From Corylus avellana (taxonomy: Eukaryota; Streptophyta; Magnoliopsida; Fagales; Betulaceae): DNA of 64,000 nucleotides. The stretch is from contig NC_081546.1 of assembly GCF_901000735.1 (NCBI RefSeq), forward strand, positions 7,197,001 through 7,261,000. Direction: 5' to 3'. A program made the position numbers and the translations under genes. A model generated the notes under the pieces. That model worked only from the letters and a program-made list of their open reading frames with translations. It had not been told where the DNA came from and ran no database searches. Of the stretch, positions 10,492 through 23,532 are shown one piece after another (the first letter of the stretch is position 1; each line of letters begins with the position of its first letter).

Positions 10492-11736
10492 TTAACTTAA
10501 AACATACTGAACAAAATAAAAATGGTAAACTATGGGGTGCCTCCCATGAGCGCTAAGTTTAATGTCTTCAGCCAGACGGTAGTCCCTGCTTATAGGTTGT
10601 CCAGAAGATGATGCTCCTGCAGATGGTGGTGGCAACCGGTTGACAATGGACTGCATCAATTCTTGTAAGGCGCCTAGGCGTTTGTCCATCAATTCGTTAT
10701 TTTTCCGAGCCTCCTTTCTTTGGCCAGCCAACTCTCTCCGAAGGCCCGCTATTTCTTCACTAAGTGAGCGGTTTCGTGCTTCACGAAAAATTCTCGGGGC
10801 CTCCTCCTCAGCTGTCTCTGAATCAACCACAGGTTCATCTTCGGCCATTGGCTCGGCCTCATACTCTTCCGCACCAGCTGCAAGTGCTGGAGCCACCTGG
10901 GGCATGTGGGAGAGGCTCTTGTTCCATTGGCGAATGCCAAATATGGGAGTAGTAGTGACTGGTTCATCAGCTGCGGTACCCTTGACGCCTTTCTTCCGGA
11001 GGATGTAGGAGATTAAGTATGGCAAAGGCAACCCCCATGAATCTGTGGACCCCGCTCCTCCAACGTGCACCCCATTCCAAAATTTGTAAATTTGCTTCCA
11101 AAATTTGTAAATTTGCTTCCAAATTATGTCGGGAATGGAGTACCAAGCACCTTTATGGAAGGCGTAGAGTGCTTGAAGAAATTGATCCCGCCTCTGACTT
11201 TTGTACCCCAAGGGAAAAGCATTACGGTGTAATACGGATTCCACAAACCAAAGCCGTTGAGGTAGCTTGGATCGGCTGGCGGCATTATGGTGGGCATCAG
11301 CATATATCCCTTCGCACATGTCCTCAATAATTTTCGCCACGTAGAAGTTGTCCGGTTGGTCAGCAAGTTGTGCGGCTTCTGGAGGTTGCTCATCATTGCA
11401 TTGAAGGGCAGCAGCAATGTCAGCTCGTGTTACGTCAATAGCTTTGCCTTGCATTTTCGAAGAGAGGACAGCCAGCCTCCTGCAGTCATGAGACAGGTGG
11501 GCATAAAACTCGATCACCAATTTTCTGTAAGCAGTGAGGGTGACCGGCTTGAAAAGCTTCTTGAGCCCTCGTCGCTTGAACTCGGCGACAACCCATTGAG
11601 TCCCCTCAAGATTTTCAAAGTCTTCGCGAATGGCGAAAGTGGTCTCAAATAGCAGCTCCCGTTCTTCAAAAGTTGGCGGGGGAGAAATGGCTCGGGTATC
11701 AGACCCTCGGGAGGACGAAGCTCGAGTTCTTGGCAT
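10492..11736 (-). CDS. Plant transposon-associated protein (PF20167-like), copy 2
   Basis: A 414-codon open frame homologous to the antisense ORF at 1169-2293, with the same start MPRTRASSSRGSDTR, domain and coiled coil. It differs in two ways. A 21-bp in-frame tandem duplication repeats WKQIYKF near residue 215. Small changes around the copy 1 stop let the frame run on for about 30 further residues with no family resemblance, so the extra C-terminus is probably read-through of former 3' UTR. The two ORFs are otherwise about 95% alike. The function of the family is unknown. Confidence 0.6.
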   Translation of the reverse strand: MPRTRASSSRGSDTRAISPPPTFEERELLFETTFAIREDFENLEGTQWVVAEFKRRGLKKLFKPVTLTAYRKLVIEFYAHLSHDCRRLAVLSSKMQGKAIDVTRADIAAALQCNDEQPPEAAQLADQPDNFYVAKIIEDMCEGIYADAHHNAASRSKLPQRLWFVESVLHRNAFPLGYKSQRRDQFLQALYAFHKGAWYSIPDIIWKQIYKFWKQIYKFWNGVHVGGAGSTDSWGLPLPYLISYILRKKGVKGTAADEPVTTTPIFGIRQWNKSLSHMPQVAPALAAGAEEYEAEPMAEDEPVVDSETAEEEAPRIFREARNRSLSEEIAGLRRELAGQRKEARKNNELMDKRLGALQELMQSIVNRLPPPSAGASSSGQPISRDYRLAEDIKLSAHGRHPIVYHFYFVQYVLS

Positions 11737-12175
11737 GATGAGCTTGATTGGGGACTTTTGTCAAACACCTGGTGTGCACTAGAAATAGGCAAAATTGCAA
11801 AACAATGCAACTCCGCTCAAAACCCCCTACAAAAACATCAAAATCCAACCACAACAAAGCAATGTGGGTGGATGAACACCCACAATTGCAGAAATATAAG
11901 AAAAAAAAAAATTTCAAAAGTGATCGTGGTTGGGGTGTTGATGGGAATGGGGAATGGGGTGTAAAGTAGAGGTGGTGAAAAGTACCTGGTATGGTTGCCG
12001 GAGAAGAGAACCGTGTGGTGGTTGTGTGGTAGAGGTGATTAAAAATGGTGGACGAGTGGTTGTGCCGGAGGTGCGTGGGTGGGGTTCTTGGAGAGGTGTA
12101 CGGCGCAGGGGAAGAAAATGTTGTGGGGGGTGGGAGGAAAGTGACCTAAAATAAGTCACGTGGTGTGCTGTCCGA

Positions 12176-12256
12176 GTGCGATCAATCGCATTCTGCGAAG
12201 GGTGTGCGTGGGGTGATTCTGTTATTGCGATCGATCGCAATAACAGAATGGCTCAT
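12176..12256. repeat. GATCGATC palindrome, copy 2, collapsed form
   Basis: The 53-bp inverted repeat of copy 1 is reduced here to a 32-bp perfect palindrome (12217-12248) by loss of 21 bp. The ends TTCTGTTATT and AATAACAGAA are kept around one GCGATCGATCGC core. Confidence 0.85.
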
Positions 12257-12329
12257 ATATATATATATTTTATGCAATTATTATTTTTTTAAAATTTTTA
12301 TTGCATAATGTACAACAACTTCGATCATG

Positions 12330-13200
12330 ATATGATCAAATGATCGATCAAACTTGAAACAATTGAAATTGAATGTTTGATCAGACATCCAATTGGTCCT
12401 ACCTAGTGCATTCGTTCGATCGATCGTGATAAGATCAAATAATTGAACAAAATTCAAACAAATTAAATGTTCGATCGAACATTGAATTGAACTCTAAGCA
12501 TTTTATATTATATTAGTGCATTACTTAAATTGATCGGGATACAATCAATAAAACTTGACATGATTGAAGGTTCAATCAAACATCTGCTAAAATCAATTCC
12601 GATCGATACTATTACATATTAGTTCGATTGATCGCGATAGGATCAATCGTTCGATCAAACATCCGATTCATCATAATGAATTAGTTCGATTGATCGTGAT
12701 ATGATTAAATGATCGATCAAACATCCGATCAATCCTAATGAATTAGTTCGATTAATCGCGATAGGATCAATCGTTCGATCAAACATCCGATCGATCATAA
12801 TGAATTAGTTCGATTGATCGTGATATGATTAAATGATCGATCAAACATCCGATCGATTCTAATGAATTAGTTCGATTGATTGCGATAGGATCAATCGTTC
12901 GATCAAACATTCGATCGATCATAATGAATTAGTTCGATTGATTGTGATATGATTAAATGATCGTACAAACATCCGATCGATCCTAATAAATTAGTTCGAT
13001 TGATTGCGATAGGATCAATCGTTCGATCAAACATCCGATCGATCATAATGAATTAGTTCGATTGATCGTGATATGATTAAATGATCGATCAAACATCCGA
13101 TTGATCCTAATTCATTAGTTCGATTAATCGTGATATGATTAAATGATCGATCAAACATCCGATCGATCCTAATGAATTAGTTAGATTGATCGCGATAAAT
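12330..13200. repeat. 62-bp satellite array, alternating A/B units, copy 2
   Basis: The same higher-order satellite as 2836-3840, with about ten 62-bp units arranged A-B-A-B-A-B-A-B-B and a truncated A. Relative to copy 1 it has one additional unit and a deletion of about 209 bp at its right end, joining GATTGATCGCGATA directly to AATATCAACTT. The deletion ends share GATA, consistent with a microhomology-mediated loss. Confidence 0.85.
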
Positions 13201-14014
13201 ATCAACTTAATGATCTTTATCATAAAAATTTATTAAACGAAAATTTTTAGTTAATATTATAATAATAAAAACATATTATAAGAGACAAATTTAAAATAAA
13301 TAAATAAAAATTAAAAAATTGGAAGTATATTTTTTGTTTGGAAAAAATATAAAAAAGCCACCAAAAGTACCAGTTGTTTGCAACATAACCCTAAAATGTT
13401 CAAAAGATACTAAAGTAGCCTCCCGAACTTCCAAATTGTATAAAAATGCCACTTATTTTTAATATTCCTAGAATACCTCTATTATTTTAACAAATAAATA
13501 ATAAAATAATTGAAAAAAAAAACAAAACAATTTTTAAAAAAATACAAGAAAACCAATGGGTGAATAAAAACAAGAAAAGAAAATGTTTTTTGGAATAAAT
13601 AATAAATAATTAATCACTGTAGTTTACCTAAATTACAAATTGCTTCATATCGTATTAAAATAAAATTAAAGGTACAAAATTTGACTTCAGGGAATAAACT
13701 GTTTATTTTTTTAAAATATCTAAAGAACCGTACATTTGATTTTATTTTGTTAAAAGAATAGGGGTATTATAGAAATATTACAAAATAAGTAGACTTTTTG
13801 ATACAATTTGGTAGTTTGACAAGCTACTTTAGTCCGTTATGAACATTGAAGGACTATATGACAAACGGCTCGTAGTTTGGAGGGTTTTTATTTATATTTT
13901 TCTCTTTTATTTTTTTTTTGTAAATAAAATACCCCAACTATTTAGCTGTACAAAATAGTTTACCGGCCAATAGATGGCAGTAAACTGGCGGGGGTTCTAA
14001 AATTTTCGGAACAA

Positions 14015-14284
14015 AATTTTCACCAAATCCCACCTCCCGCCAATTGTCTCTCATTCTCACTCTCACTCTGTCTCTCACTCTCACTCTCGAGCTCACTCTC
14101 ACTCTCTCCCTCCCTCTCTCTCTCTTTCTCTCTCTCACTCACTCCACGCAAGTTTCTCTCTCTCCGGCAGCTGTTTCCGGCGCACCTCTCTCACTGCCAG
14201 CTCTCACTCCGGCGAACTTAACGCTCTCTTGTAGCTCTCTCAGGTATGAGTTTCTCCTAAACCCTTGCAAACCTTAAATGCCTC
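14015..14284 (+). promoter_or_regulatory. CT-rich leader / 5' UTR-like segment, copy 2
   Basis: Essentially identical to 4741-5010, with the (CT)n tract and the splice donor CTCTCAG followed by GTATGAG at about 14243/14244. In this copy the downstream transposase is complete in length, so this is the better candidate for the element's transcription start. That is inference only. Confidence 0.4.
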
Positions 14285-14725
14285 TCAATCACTCAAATAG
14301 TATCCATGAATTGTGATTTGAAGAAATTAAGTATTTGGGTACTTCCTCTCTTCTTCTCTTTCTAGTTTTTTTCCCTATCGAACTGATTGGTTTCATCCAA
14401 AAACTTAGGATATTTTGTTACTATGTCAGTGGACAAATCACTTCATTTCATCTTATTTTACCTTGTAAAAAAGGCACTTCATTTTTAACATTCACAATTT
14501 TGTGGTCTTATTTTTAATCTTTGCTTTGAATATGTGTGTGAATCATTAACTAGTCTGGATTTACTAGTTAATGATATAGTATGTAAATCTGGTATAGTAT
14601 GTAAATTTGTGGATGTATTTACTAAATAATTTGATGACTGAGTTATTGCCCACGGCATCTCTGTCGTTGTGGGCCTTGTTGGCACATATTGGAATCTTTA
14701 GTGTGAATGAAGAGAACCATGCAAG

Positions 14726-15048
14726 TTTTCAATCTACACACTAAATCATACATTTGTATAAGAAGACAAACATGTAACCTGATAGGTAAAGGACTTGTTG
14801 ACATGAATAGGCACAACATATTGCTATAAATCTTAAAAGGTAAAACAGAACAAACTAGAGCATTGATTATAGGCACGACTTTTTTATTTTCAATCTACAC
14901 ACTTAATCATACATTTGTATAAGAAGACAAACATGTAACCTGATAGATAAAAGACTTGTTGACATGAATAGGCACCACATATTGCTATAAATCTTAAAAG
15001 GTGAAACAGAACAAACTAGAGCATTGATTATAGGCACGACTTTTTTAC
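14726..15048. repeat. 161-bp tandem duplication, copy 2
   Basis: Counterpart of 5452-5774: two direct 161-bp units with the same differences between units as in copy 1. Confidence 0.85.
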
Positions 15049-15293
15049 ATTATTATTATTGTGCTTGTTAGAATGTTGCCAGAAAAAGAATCGAGTTAGA
15101 ATTAGTGGTGGGATTAATTTATTATTAGATGTTAACTTAAAATTTTCGTTGTTTTCTTGTCTGCTTTTGGGTTTGAAAACCAAGACAAAATCAACTGAAA
15201 AAGAAGAAAAGCAAGGTCTTTGTGGAGGTTTTCATGTGTGGCTCTCATTGATTGTGACCCATTCTTGAACACCTTGCCTTCAATATAAAATGA

Positions 15294-15557
15294 GTGATGG
15301 ACGAGGATGGGCATGGGAAATTGGGAATGGCCATTTTCTATGATCCTTGGTATAAATACTATAACCTAAAGCACCATGAAAGTGAGTGGAATGAATGCCT
15401 TGCTATGTATTTAGATCCTAACAACAAACATTGGATTATGAATGAAGTAAAACCAAGACATTTTTTTACAGAAGATGGTAACCATATTGACTCTTTGATT
15501 TCACTCATTTATCTAGAAAAATTAACTACAATGTTTTTTTATACACAAAAAAGATGA
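15294..15557 (+). CDS. Small hypothetical ORF in CACTA interior, copy 2
   Basis: Identical in translation to the 87-codon frame at 6020-6283 (starts MMDEDGHGK). Not recognised. It lies about 1.7 kb upstream of the transposase ATG, so it would fall in a leader intron if transcription starts in the CT-rich segment. Confidence 0.2.
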   Translation: MMDEDGHGKLGMAIFYDPWYKYYNLKHHESEWNECLAMYLDPNNKHWIMNEVKPRHFFTEDGNHIDSLISLIYLEKLTTMFFYTQKR

Positions 15558-16477
15558 AATTTTATTTTAGTCATATATTTTAATGGTCAGACCCTTGAAA
15601 ACTATCTCAAATTTATTTGTACCAGCATATTTCTTCCAACTAGTAAAAAAAGGAGGTCCTAGATAGAAAGAAAAAAGAAGAAGAGAAGTTTGGTAGGATG
15701 AGGTACGGTTAGGCCCCTCTTAAGTAATTTTCCAACAGGGAGAGGCCACATTTGACATTTGGTTGCCCACTTGCCCCCCGATGTCTCTATTTCATATTTG
15801 CTATTCAAATAGCTAACTAGCGATATGATATTTAGGATTACTCATTTGTGACCAAAAAAAATAATAAGGCAGAGTAGTTTGTATGATTGTAAGGTTCATG
15901 ATCTCTTTGAATAAGTGAGCTTGAATCCTTAAAATATATATATATTGTGAAATTATCCAATCCTTCAATCCTTTCAATCAATTAATTTAATCTCATAATG
16001 ACTTCTGTATGAGAAGGTCCAGGGTCAAATATTTATAAAAAAAAAAAAATTGTGAAGATATTATGTAGTTGTCTAGGGTAATTTTGTCAAATGATGTGCA
16101 TCATTTTATAGTTGTCCATTTTAAGGTCCTTAATCTCCATCATTTTGGTTGGAGTTTGGATATTTGACATTTTGTGTAGAAAAGCACAAAGCTTTAAATC
16201 CAAGCATCAAATCTATAGTGATTGTAGCTAGCTATATATATATGGTTCCTTGATATAATAGAAAGCCTTGTATTTTCCTCATCCCTCATCTTGATAATTT
16301 AGCAAAGAAAGAGAAAGAAATAAGCGTTGGCCTTGACTCATCTTGAGCTTTCAACCTTCCAAGTGATGAGAGATTGAAAGCATTGTTAAAAGCTGGAAAT
16401 CCAGATCATCACAAGCTGGAAATACAGGCTGCAATGAAGTTTGTTCCTTCTGTTTTTTATGGCATTGAACGCCTATC

Positions 16478-16640
16478 TGCGATCGATCGCATCAGGCCTG
16501 CGATTGATCGCAGAGTACTCTGATTCTCAGTTTGAGCTTCTGATCCTGCGATAATCGCAGTTTGCTCTGATTCTCACCTTGAGCTTCTGGTACTGCGATC
16601 GATCCTGCGATCGATCGCATGTGTCCTGCGCTCGATCCCC
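16478..16640. repeat. Internal GATCGATC palindrome cluster, copy 2
   Basis: Counterpart of 7204-7365, with perfect TGCGATCGATCGCA at both ends and degenerate copies between, about 630 bp upstream of the transposase ATG. Confidence 0.8.
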
Positions 16641-17265
16641 TAAGGACAAGCTTTAACATTTATAAACACATATAATCTTTTGTAGTTCCATTAAACCTAT
16701 CTTCTTCTCTTGTGGTTGCATTAAACCTTGCTTCTTTTCTTATTATTACTTTTAGATTAGTATTAAGTCTTATTCTTATATTAGGATTATGTTATTAATT
16801 TTCTACTTCACATCTACTTCTGTTATCAAAGTTGGTATGGATTATGATTATATTGTCTTTTCTGTTTAAGTTCAATAAGGAAGCAGCACAGTAAACTTGA
16901 AACAAGACAACATTCTATAATAAATATCAAACCTAACAACAATACTAAAAAAATGTAAAACTGTCATTGAGCTAAACTAGTAAATAAATTACAAATAGAA
17001 ATTTGTTCTAAACTAGTAACCCACTTTTAGAATATTTTGTTAGGTAACATCGCATTGAGCTAGCATCATTTCGTGTATATTTGTTCTAAACTAGTAACCC
17101 ACTTCTAGAATTCTCTCATTACCCATGCTCCTTTTAAACGTTCCCTCCCTTAATATTTGAGAACAGACCTCCCATTTAATTCTATTAATTCTTAAGAATC
17201 TGATCTTCTAATTCCCTTGTGTGCGTACATGTACGTAACGAATAACCTTTAATAGGGACATCAAT

Positions 17266-20200
17266 ATGGATAGGAGTTGGATGCGGGAAAGTACTCGATG
17301 TTCAGAGCGATTTCAAAAAGGTGTGGAAGAATTCATGGGAATGGCAGTTAAATCAGTTGATTCACATGATATGACAAAGTGTCCATGCCGTGATTGTGCA
17401 AATCGATATTATTCTCATATTAGCGAGGTGAAGGGTCACTTGTATATGAATGGATTTACTCCGACGTACACTAGATGGATATTTCACTGGGAAGAAGATC
17501 ATTTTAGGGAAAACACTTCTACAAACATGCACACACATACAAGTGAAATGATGGAGGAGGTTGATGCAGTTGAAGAATTGTTAGACGATGTATGTGTGAG
17601 GATATTTGTTGATGCTAACATTGGAGAATCCTTTACTTCACAGGGCCCCACAACTGATAATCATAAACAAACAAGCTCCTTCTACCAATTTTGGGAAGAT
17701 GGTTTACGAGAACTTTATCCAGGCTGCAAGAAATTTACACAAATTACTTTTATACTGAAGATGCTTCATATAAAGACGTTCTGCAACATGAGTAACAAGG
17801 CGTTTGATATGATGATTGACTTGATAAAGACGGCCCTCCCAGATGGAGAGACATTGCCACGCTCGTATAGAGAAGCAATATAGTTTAGGCGACACTTGGG
17901 ATTCGGTTACGATAAGATACACACATGCAAGAATGGTTGTATGCTTTTTTGGAAAGAACATGCAGACAAAGTGGTATGCCCAAAGTGCAAAAATTCAAGA
18001 TGGATTGATGGCAAAGGCAGAAAAAGTAATATTCCTCAGAAGGTCTTACGGTATTTCCCAATAAAATCGAGGTTACAACGGTTGTTTATGACAAAAGAAA
18101 TGGCCAAGGAAATGCGGCGGCACAAAGAAGGTCGAGAAGATGATAGCAATACTCTCAGACGCCCTACCGATTCTATTGTATGGAAATAGTTTGATAAAAG
18201 ACATGAGTGGTTTGCAAGTGATTCCCGCAACGTGCGGCTTGGTTTAGCAAGTGATGGTTTCAACCCATATGGTAATATGAGTACAACATATAGCATATGG
18301 GCAGTAATGTTAACGTTGTACAATCTCCCTCCGTGGATGTGTATGAAGAGTCCAAATTTGATGTTGCCCCTTATTATCCAGGGCGTTCAGATCCTGGAAA
18401 GAATATTGATGTATATTTGCGGCCATTGGTTGATGACTTGAAAGATTTATGGAATGAAGGCATACGCGTGTGCGATGCATCAAAGAAAGAGACATTTCAA
18501 TTGCATGCGACATTACTATGGACTATAAATGATTTTTTCGCATATGAAAAATTATCTGGGTGGTCTACAAATGGAAAGCTTGCATGTCCAGTATGTAATA
18601 AGGATACATCGTTCAGGTATTTGAAGTATGGGCATAAGGTGTGCTTTATGTGTCATCGTCGGTGGCTTCCTCAAGAGCATCCATGGCGAAAAAGAGGAGA
18701 TTTGTTCGATGGTACAGAGGAGCATAGATTGGAACCTGAAGAATTGTCTGCAAGTCAATTGTTGAAACAGCTAAGGGATGCTGAGGGTTTACAATTTCGA
18801 AAAACAAGCGGGAGAAAGAGAAAGTACATAGATGTTGTGTTGAATTGGAAGAAGAGAAGTATTTTCTTTGAGTTGCCTTACTGGCCAAGCTTGAAACTAC
18901 GTCATAATTTAGATGTAATGCATATTGAGAAGAACATATGTGAAAGTATCTTAGGTACGTTGATGAATATCGATGGGAAGACCAAGGACACAGTCAAGGC
19001 ACGAAGAGATTTACAGTTGATGGGTATACGTAAAGAATTGCATGTGCAGCCAAATGGTGAAACTTATAGGATGCCACTTGCGAAGTACACCTTGACAAGA
19101 GATGAGAAGAAGAGTTTATGTGAGTGGTTGAAAGGTGTTAAATTTCCTGACGGGTATGCATCTAACATTGGTCGATGTGTGAACAAGCTTCCTGATAAAA
19201 TTTCGGGTATGAAAAGCCACGATTGTCATGTCTTCTTACAGCGCTTGCTTCCTGTTGCAATTCGAAATTTCTCTACATCGGAAATACGAACAACATTGAT
19301 CAAGTTCAGTACCTTTTTTACGCAGTTATGTGCACGGACGTTGAAAGTTGATATCCTAAAACAAATGAAAGTCGACATTGTAATAATTTTATGCAAAATG
19401 GAAAAAATATTTTCGCCAGCTTTTTTGATGTTATGATCCATCTAGCACTTCATTTACCTCGGGAGGCCGAGCTTGCCGGTCCCGTACAAAACTGTTGGAT
19501 GTATCCGTTCGAAAGAGAACTTGGAAGATATAAGAAGTGGACTCGTAACAAAGCGCGTCCAGAGGGGTCTATTGTCGAGTGTTACCTAGCTGAGGAGAGC
19601 TTGACCTTCTGTTCCAGGTATCTTCGGGGGATTGAGACAAGATGGAACCATGAATTGAGAAATGTTGACGTTGATGTTATAGAAATGAGCCAGCGCTTGG
19701 ATGTGTTCTCCCAACGAGTTCGGCCGTTAGGAGCAGCTAAATTAGTAACACTGAATGCTAATGATTTTGGTAGGGCACGATGGTATATGCTTACCAACTG
19801 TAACGAAACAGCCTCATATTTGGAGTAAGTTTAGTAATGGCCTTTGTGTTTTACCTGTTACGACATGTTATAATTGTAGGGTTGATGATCATTTACCAAT
19901 ACGTTTATTTTTCATGCAGCAAACATTATAATATGATCAAAAGAGAAGGCGGCCGTGGCATTGATAAAAAGCATGAGGCTAACTTTGAACGTTGGTTCCA
20001 TAAACGTTTATACAATAGTGAGCGTACTGCAGACAATGACTCAAAACAATTATATGATCTTGCATGTGGGCCTGATCGACATGTTAGATCGTATAGAGGT
20101 TGCATCGTGAATGGGGTTAGGTACCACACGAAAGAATGTGCAGAAACTCGTACTACCCAGAACAGTGGTGTTTCTATTTCAGGTGAGGACGAAACCTCAA

Positions 20201-20850
20201 TAACGGAGTATTATGGTGAGTTAAAAAATATTCTAGAGTTACGTTACCCTGGCCAAAATCTCGTATACTTGTTTGAGTGCGATTGGTGGGACACTGGGAG
20301 TGCAACAGGAGTACGAATGGACCAAGGCTTCATGATTGTGAATACTTCTCGTAAGTGGTGTGAATCCGACCCGTTCATCTTAGCATGTCAAGCTTCGCAA
20401 GTATTTTACTTGAATGATCCCAAATTGTGTGGTAATTGAAAAGTGGTGCAGAAGTGGATCAATAAAGACATCTATGATATTCCAACAGTACAAAATGGAG
20501 ATAATACAGAAGATGACCAAAGACTTAGTGATGACGTATACCAGGAAGGTGAATGTGTTTGGGGTAATATGGTCTTTGTTGATGAAGCAAATGTTGAAGC
20601 CTTCACTCAATTACGTAGAGAGGATGCGACAATAGCAATTGACGAATTATATATTCAACTTGATGCAAACATGTTTGCCAACGATAATTTGGCGGACGAG
20701 GACCATGATACAAACTTTGATGAGGAAGAGGAGTTATGTAGCGACAACGATATAGACTCTGAACACGAAGAGGACTCTGAACACGAACAATCATCTTCAA
20801 GTAACAGTGATACAGATTCTGAATATGAATCTGATGATGAAATGTGTTGA
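17266..20850 (+). pseudogene. TNP2-type CACTA transposase, decayed
   Basis: En/Spm transposase of the TNP2 (Transposase_21) class, which in intact elements cuts and rejoins CACTA ends. Order of parts: transposase-associated domain at the N-terminus (MDRSWMRES, CPCRDC), catalytic core (GLASDGFNPYGNMSTTYS, NIDVYLRPLVDDL, LPYWPSLKLRHNLDVMHIEKN), then C-terminal DUF4218-like (FDVMIHLALHLP, GPVQNCWMYPFER, RNKARPEGSI) and DUF4216-like (VFECDWW-type, here LFECDWWDTG) domains, ending in an acidic Ser/Asp/Glu tail. Breaks: TAG 17881-17883, TAG 18187-18189, a 1-bp deletion near 18378, a 1-bp loss in the T-run 19421-19426, and TGA 20437-20439 where the family has Trp. One canonical intron lies at 19825-19919. 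Five lesions make a functional protein very unlikely. Confidence 0.93.
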
Positions 20851-20911
20851 ACACATAAGCTCACATTTGGTGTAAGTACAAAGTGTATTAGCATATTTAA
20901 TGAAGTTGATG

Positions 20912-20965
<54 letters not shown>
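20912..20965. repeat. (TC)n(TA)n microsatellite
   Basis: A compound microsatellite, about 13 TC followed by about 14 TA dinucleotides, directly after the transposase stop codon. Confidence 0.95.
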
Positions 20966-20968
<3 letters not shown>

Positions 20969-21096
20969 GGTGTTTTTTTTTTTTTTTACTAGCATGATTA
21001 TTGTATGTTTGTCAAAAATATTGAACATGCTATATGGTTATAAATTGACTAATATAATTTTGTGGTTTTTGACTTGTTAGCAGATTGATCATAACA

Positions 21097-23049
21097 ATGA
21101 CAACAACAGGACGCAAACGTGTTCCAGCAGCACGAGGCCGAGGCCGAGGCCAAGGTCAAGGTCGGGGCCTTATTGACGAGCATGAGAGTCCGACTCTCAA
21201 TTCTGGGTTTGGTGATACAGATATGCAAGTGTCGCCCTCGCCCCCCCTCCTCCTCGAGTCAGTGGATGGGCATCCTTCGCATGAGTCTAATAATCCTATT
21301 CACTCAGTGGCAGGATTGGATTCACAGGGAGCCGCCCCTACTGCATCTTGTAAGTTCATGAATTTTATGTTTATGAACTGTTATTTTTGTATTATTTTGG
21401 TTTGTTATAGACATTTGACAATATACTTTTCCAAATATAACTTACTACGTTACCATGTTTTGCGTAACAGCTACCACGTCTGTCAGAAGTGTAAGGGGTA
21501 AGGCCAAGTGTAAGAAGTTGAGTGACCACGTACTTAAGAATGGTCCCTTAGTGCTAAACATCCCAAATAGACACCGGGCACCTGTAGGCGAGAATGCATC
21601 ATGGTTTGCAAGCAAGATTTGAGAGATTATTCGTAACATGTGCGAACTCCATCACGGTGAATGGAAAAAGGTCCCAGTTGAAGAAAAGAGTAAGTTGTTA
21701 TTTCATGTTCAGGTATGAATATCAATGTAATGTTTAATAATATGTTTCGTATGAAAAAATAATGTGACACATTTTTTATCATTGTTTTCTTATCTATTAT
21801 GTATCAGTCAAACTTCGCACTGAATATGGAACGATACGAGCACATCAAAGCTGTTGAACATAAATTAGGTCGTGCATATGCTAGGCTTCGTTCGAACTTG
21901 TATAGGGATCATTACAAGAAATATTTTGACGGCATTGATAAAGACGATGATGAGGGGATTGCCAAGGCTAAGGCTATTGGGAGGGAAAACGTGCTAGCAG
22001 GGTATGGTCATCAACAGTGGAACCTAATATGTGACTCATTTGATGCCGGTAAATGGAAGGTAAATATATATTATTATACTGATTAGAATATTCAAATTGA
22101 TATAATTTGCATGCACTTGAAGACATTTTATGAATAATTGTGTTTTTTTTTTCTCCAAATTTCATAGAAAAAGTTTGAACGAAATATAAAAAACAGAAGC
22201 AAATTGGAAACAAAGCACACAGCTGGGACTTGTTCATTTGTCAACGTCATTTACAAAAAGGTAAGTATCTCGTACCATAATTTAATGAAAGTAACATTAT
22301 TTAGTGTAAATTTTGATTATATGTCTTATGTGTAGGAACAAGAAACAAAAGTGAAGCCTAATCCTGTTGAACTATATGAGGCTACCCATACAAGAAAAAA
22401 GGATAAACAGTTTGTGAACGACAAATGCAAAAGTCTATATGTAAGTAACTGTTTACGCTTCGATCATTAAGTTGATTAGTGAAGAACATGAATAGTAAAC
22501 TTGCATGAAGTATATATTAAACTAAGGTCAACTATGACTTGTGCAGCTTCAAATGCAAGAATTAACAACCAGTGAGGCCTTAGAGGAAGGCAATGTGGAG
22601 GGAACAAGTGTGGATGACCGAATGCAAGAAATAGTCACACAAGTACTAGGGGGCCGACGAGCTGGGCACGTTAGAGGAATGGGATGCGGTCTTATTCCTA
22701 CCCCTTTAAGAACTTCATCTCAAGCGTTCACCCACTTCGACAACCACGACAAGTGTAGAAAAAGACAAGAAGATACTCAAAGCGAGTTTCAACAGACTAA
22801 AATCGAACTTCATCAGTACAGGGAGAATTTGCAAGCTAACGTTGAGGAAACGAACAACTTGAAAGCCACTGTTGAGTTCTTAATGTCACGTATTGGAGGG
22901 TTAGTGAAACTCTACCTATGTATTAATTTTACAAAAACACACATACTAAGTAATCGTTAAAAAGCTTATTGATCATTATATGAAATTTTATTCTTCTTAG
23001 GTCTGGAGGGAGCTTGCTTGGAGGTGCATCAAGTGAAGCCAACAATTGA
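21097..23049 (+). pseudogene. Second CACTA gene, Ptta/En/Spm transposase_24-like (TNPA-type)
   Basis: Seven exons rebuilt from splice sites: 21097-21349, 21471-21712, 21808-22059, 22168-22260, 22336-22440, 22547-22899, 23001-23049. Phases match at every junction, giving 448 residues. The protein has an Arg/Gly-rich N-terminus (RGRGRGQGQGR), a central region resembling the Ptta/En/Spm Transposase_24 family (HQQWNLICDSF, then ERNIKNRSKLETKHTAGTCSF), and a C-terminal coiled coil (about QEDTQSEFQQTKIELHQYRE). In this family the protein is thought to bind subterminal repeats and regulate or assist transposition. There is one in-frame TGA in exon 2 (21619-21621) where CGA is the simplest ancestor, so the gene is probably dead, although all splice sites are intact. 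Confidence 0.8.
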
Positions 23050-23532
23050 GGGAGCTTTGGAATAACTTTATTTAGGATGTACTTTTTGATAGCATCTATT
23101 TGTGATATATTTTTTGATACTATGTATTTGGATAGTTGTTGGTACTTTCTATTTGCTAATGTGTATTTAACTATTTGTTGATCGTGATCTGTTTGGTAAT
23201 GTATATTTGTTGGTACTTTTTATTTGGTTTATATTATATTAAGATATTCGCAAAATTTTTGGTTCAAGAACTTTTGAGTTAGTAAATCACCCTTGACATG
23301 ATTATCAAGGTTAAAGAACTTTGAGTAAACAATGCAAGGGAGTAATAATATCTTTCTAAATTTTATTTTTAAGTGTATGTAGGATGACAAGAGTACAAGA
23401 AAGTTAAACCACCCAAGCAGGTTCTCGCTTTAATATATTTCATGAAGAAACACATTTTTAGTATCTCTTTCTCTATCATTTTGGGTTTCATTTTCATTGT
23501 CTTTGATATTATATATTGGTTCATTGTGGTAG
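23050..23532. other. AT-rich spacer after second transposon gene
   Basis: Probable 3' flank of the second CACTA gene followed by intron-like sequence leading into the ATAD3-like exon (T-rich, ending GTGGTAG). No other coding signal. Confidence 0.5.

Noticed and set aside
19391..19828. Separate gene starting inside the transposase
   Set aside because: It is the continuation of TNP2 after a 1-bp loss in a T-run; the protein reads on from IFSPAF into FDVMIHLALHLP.
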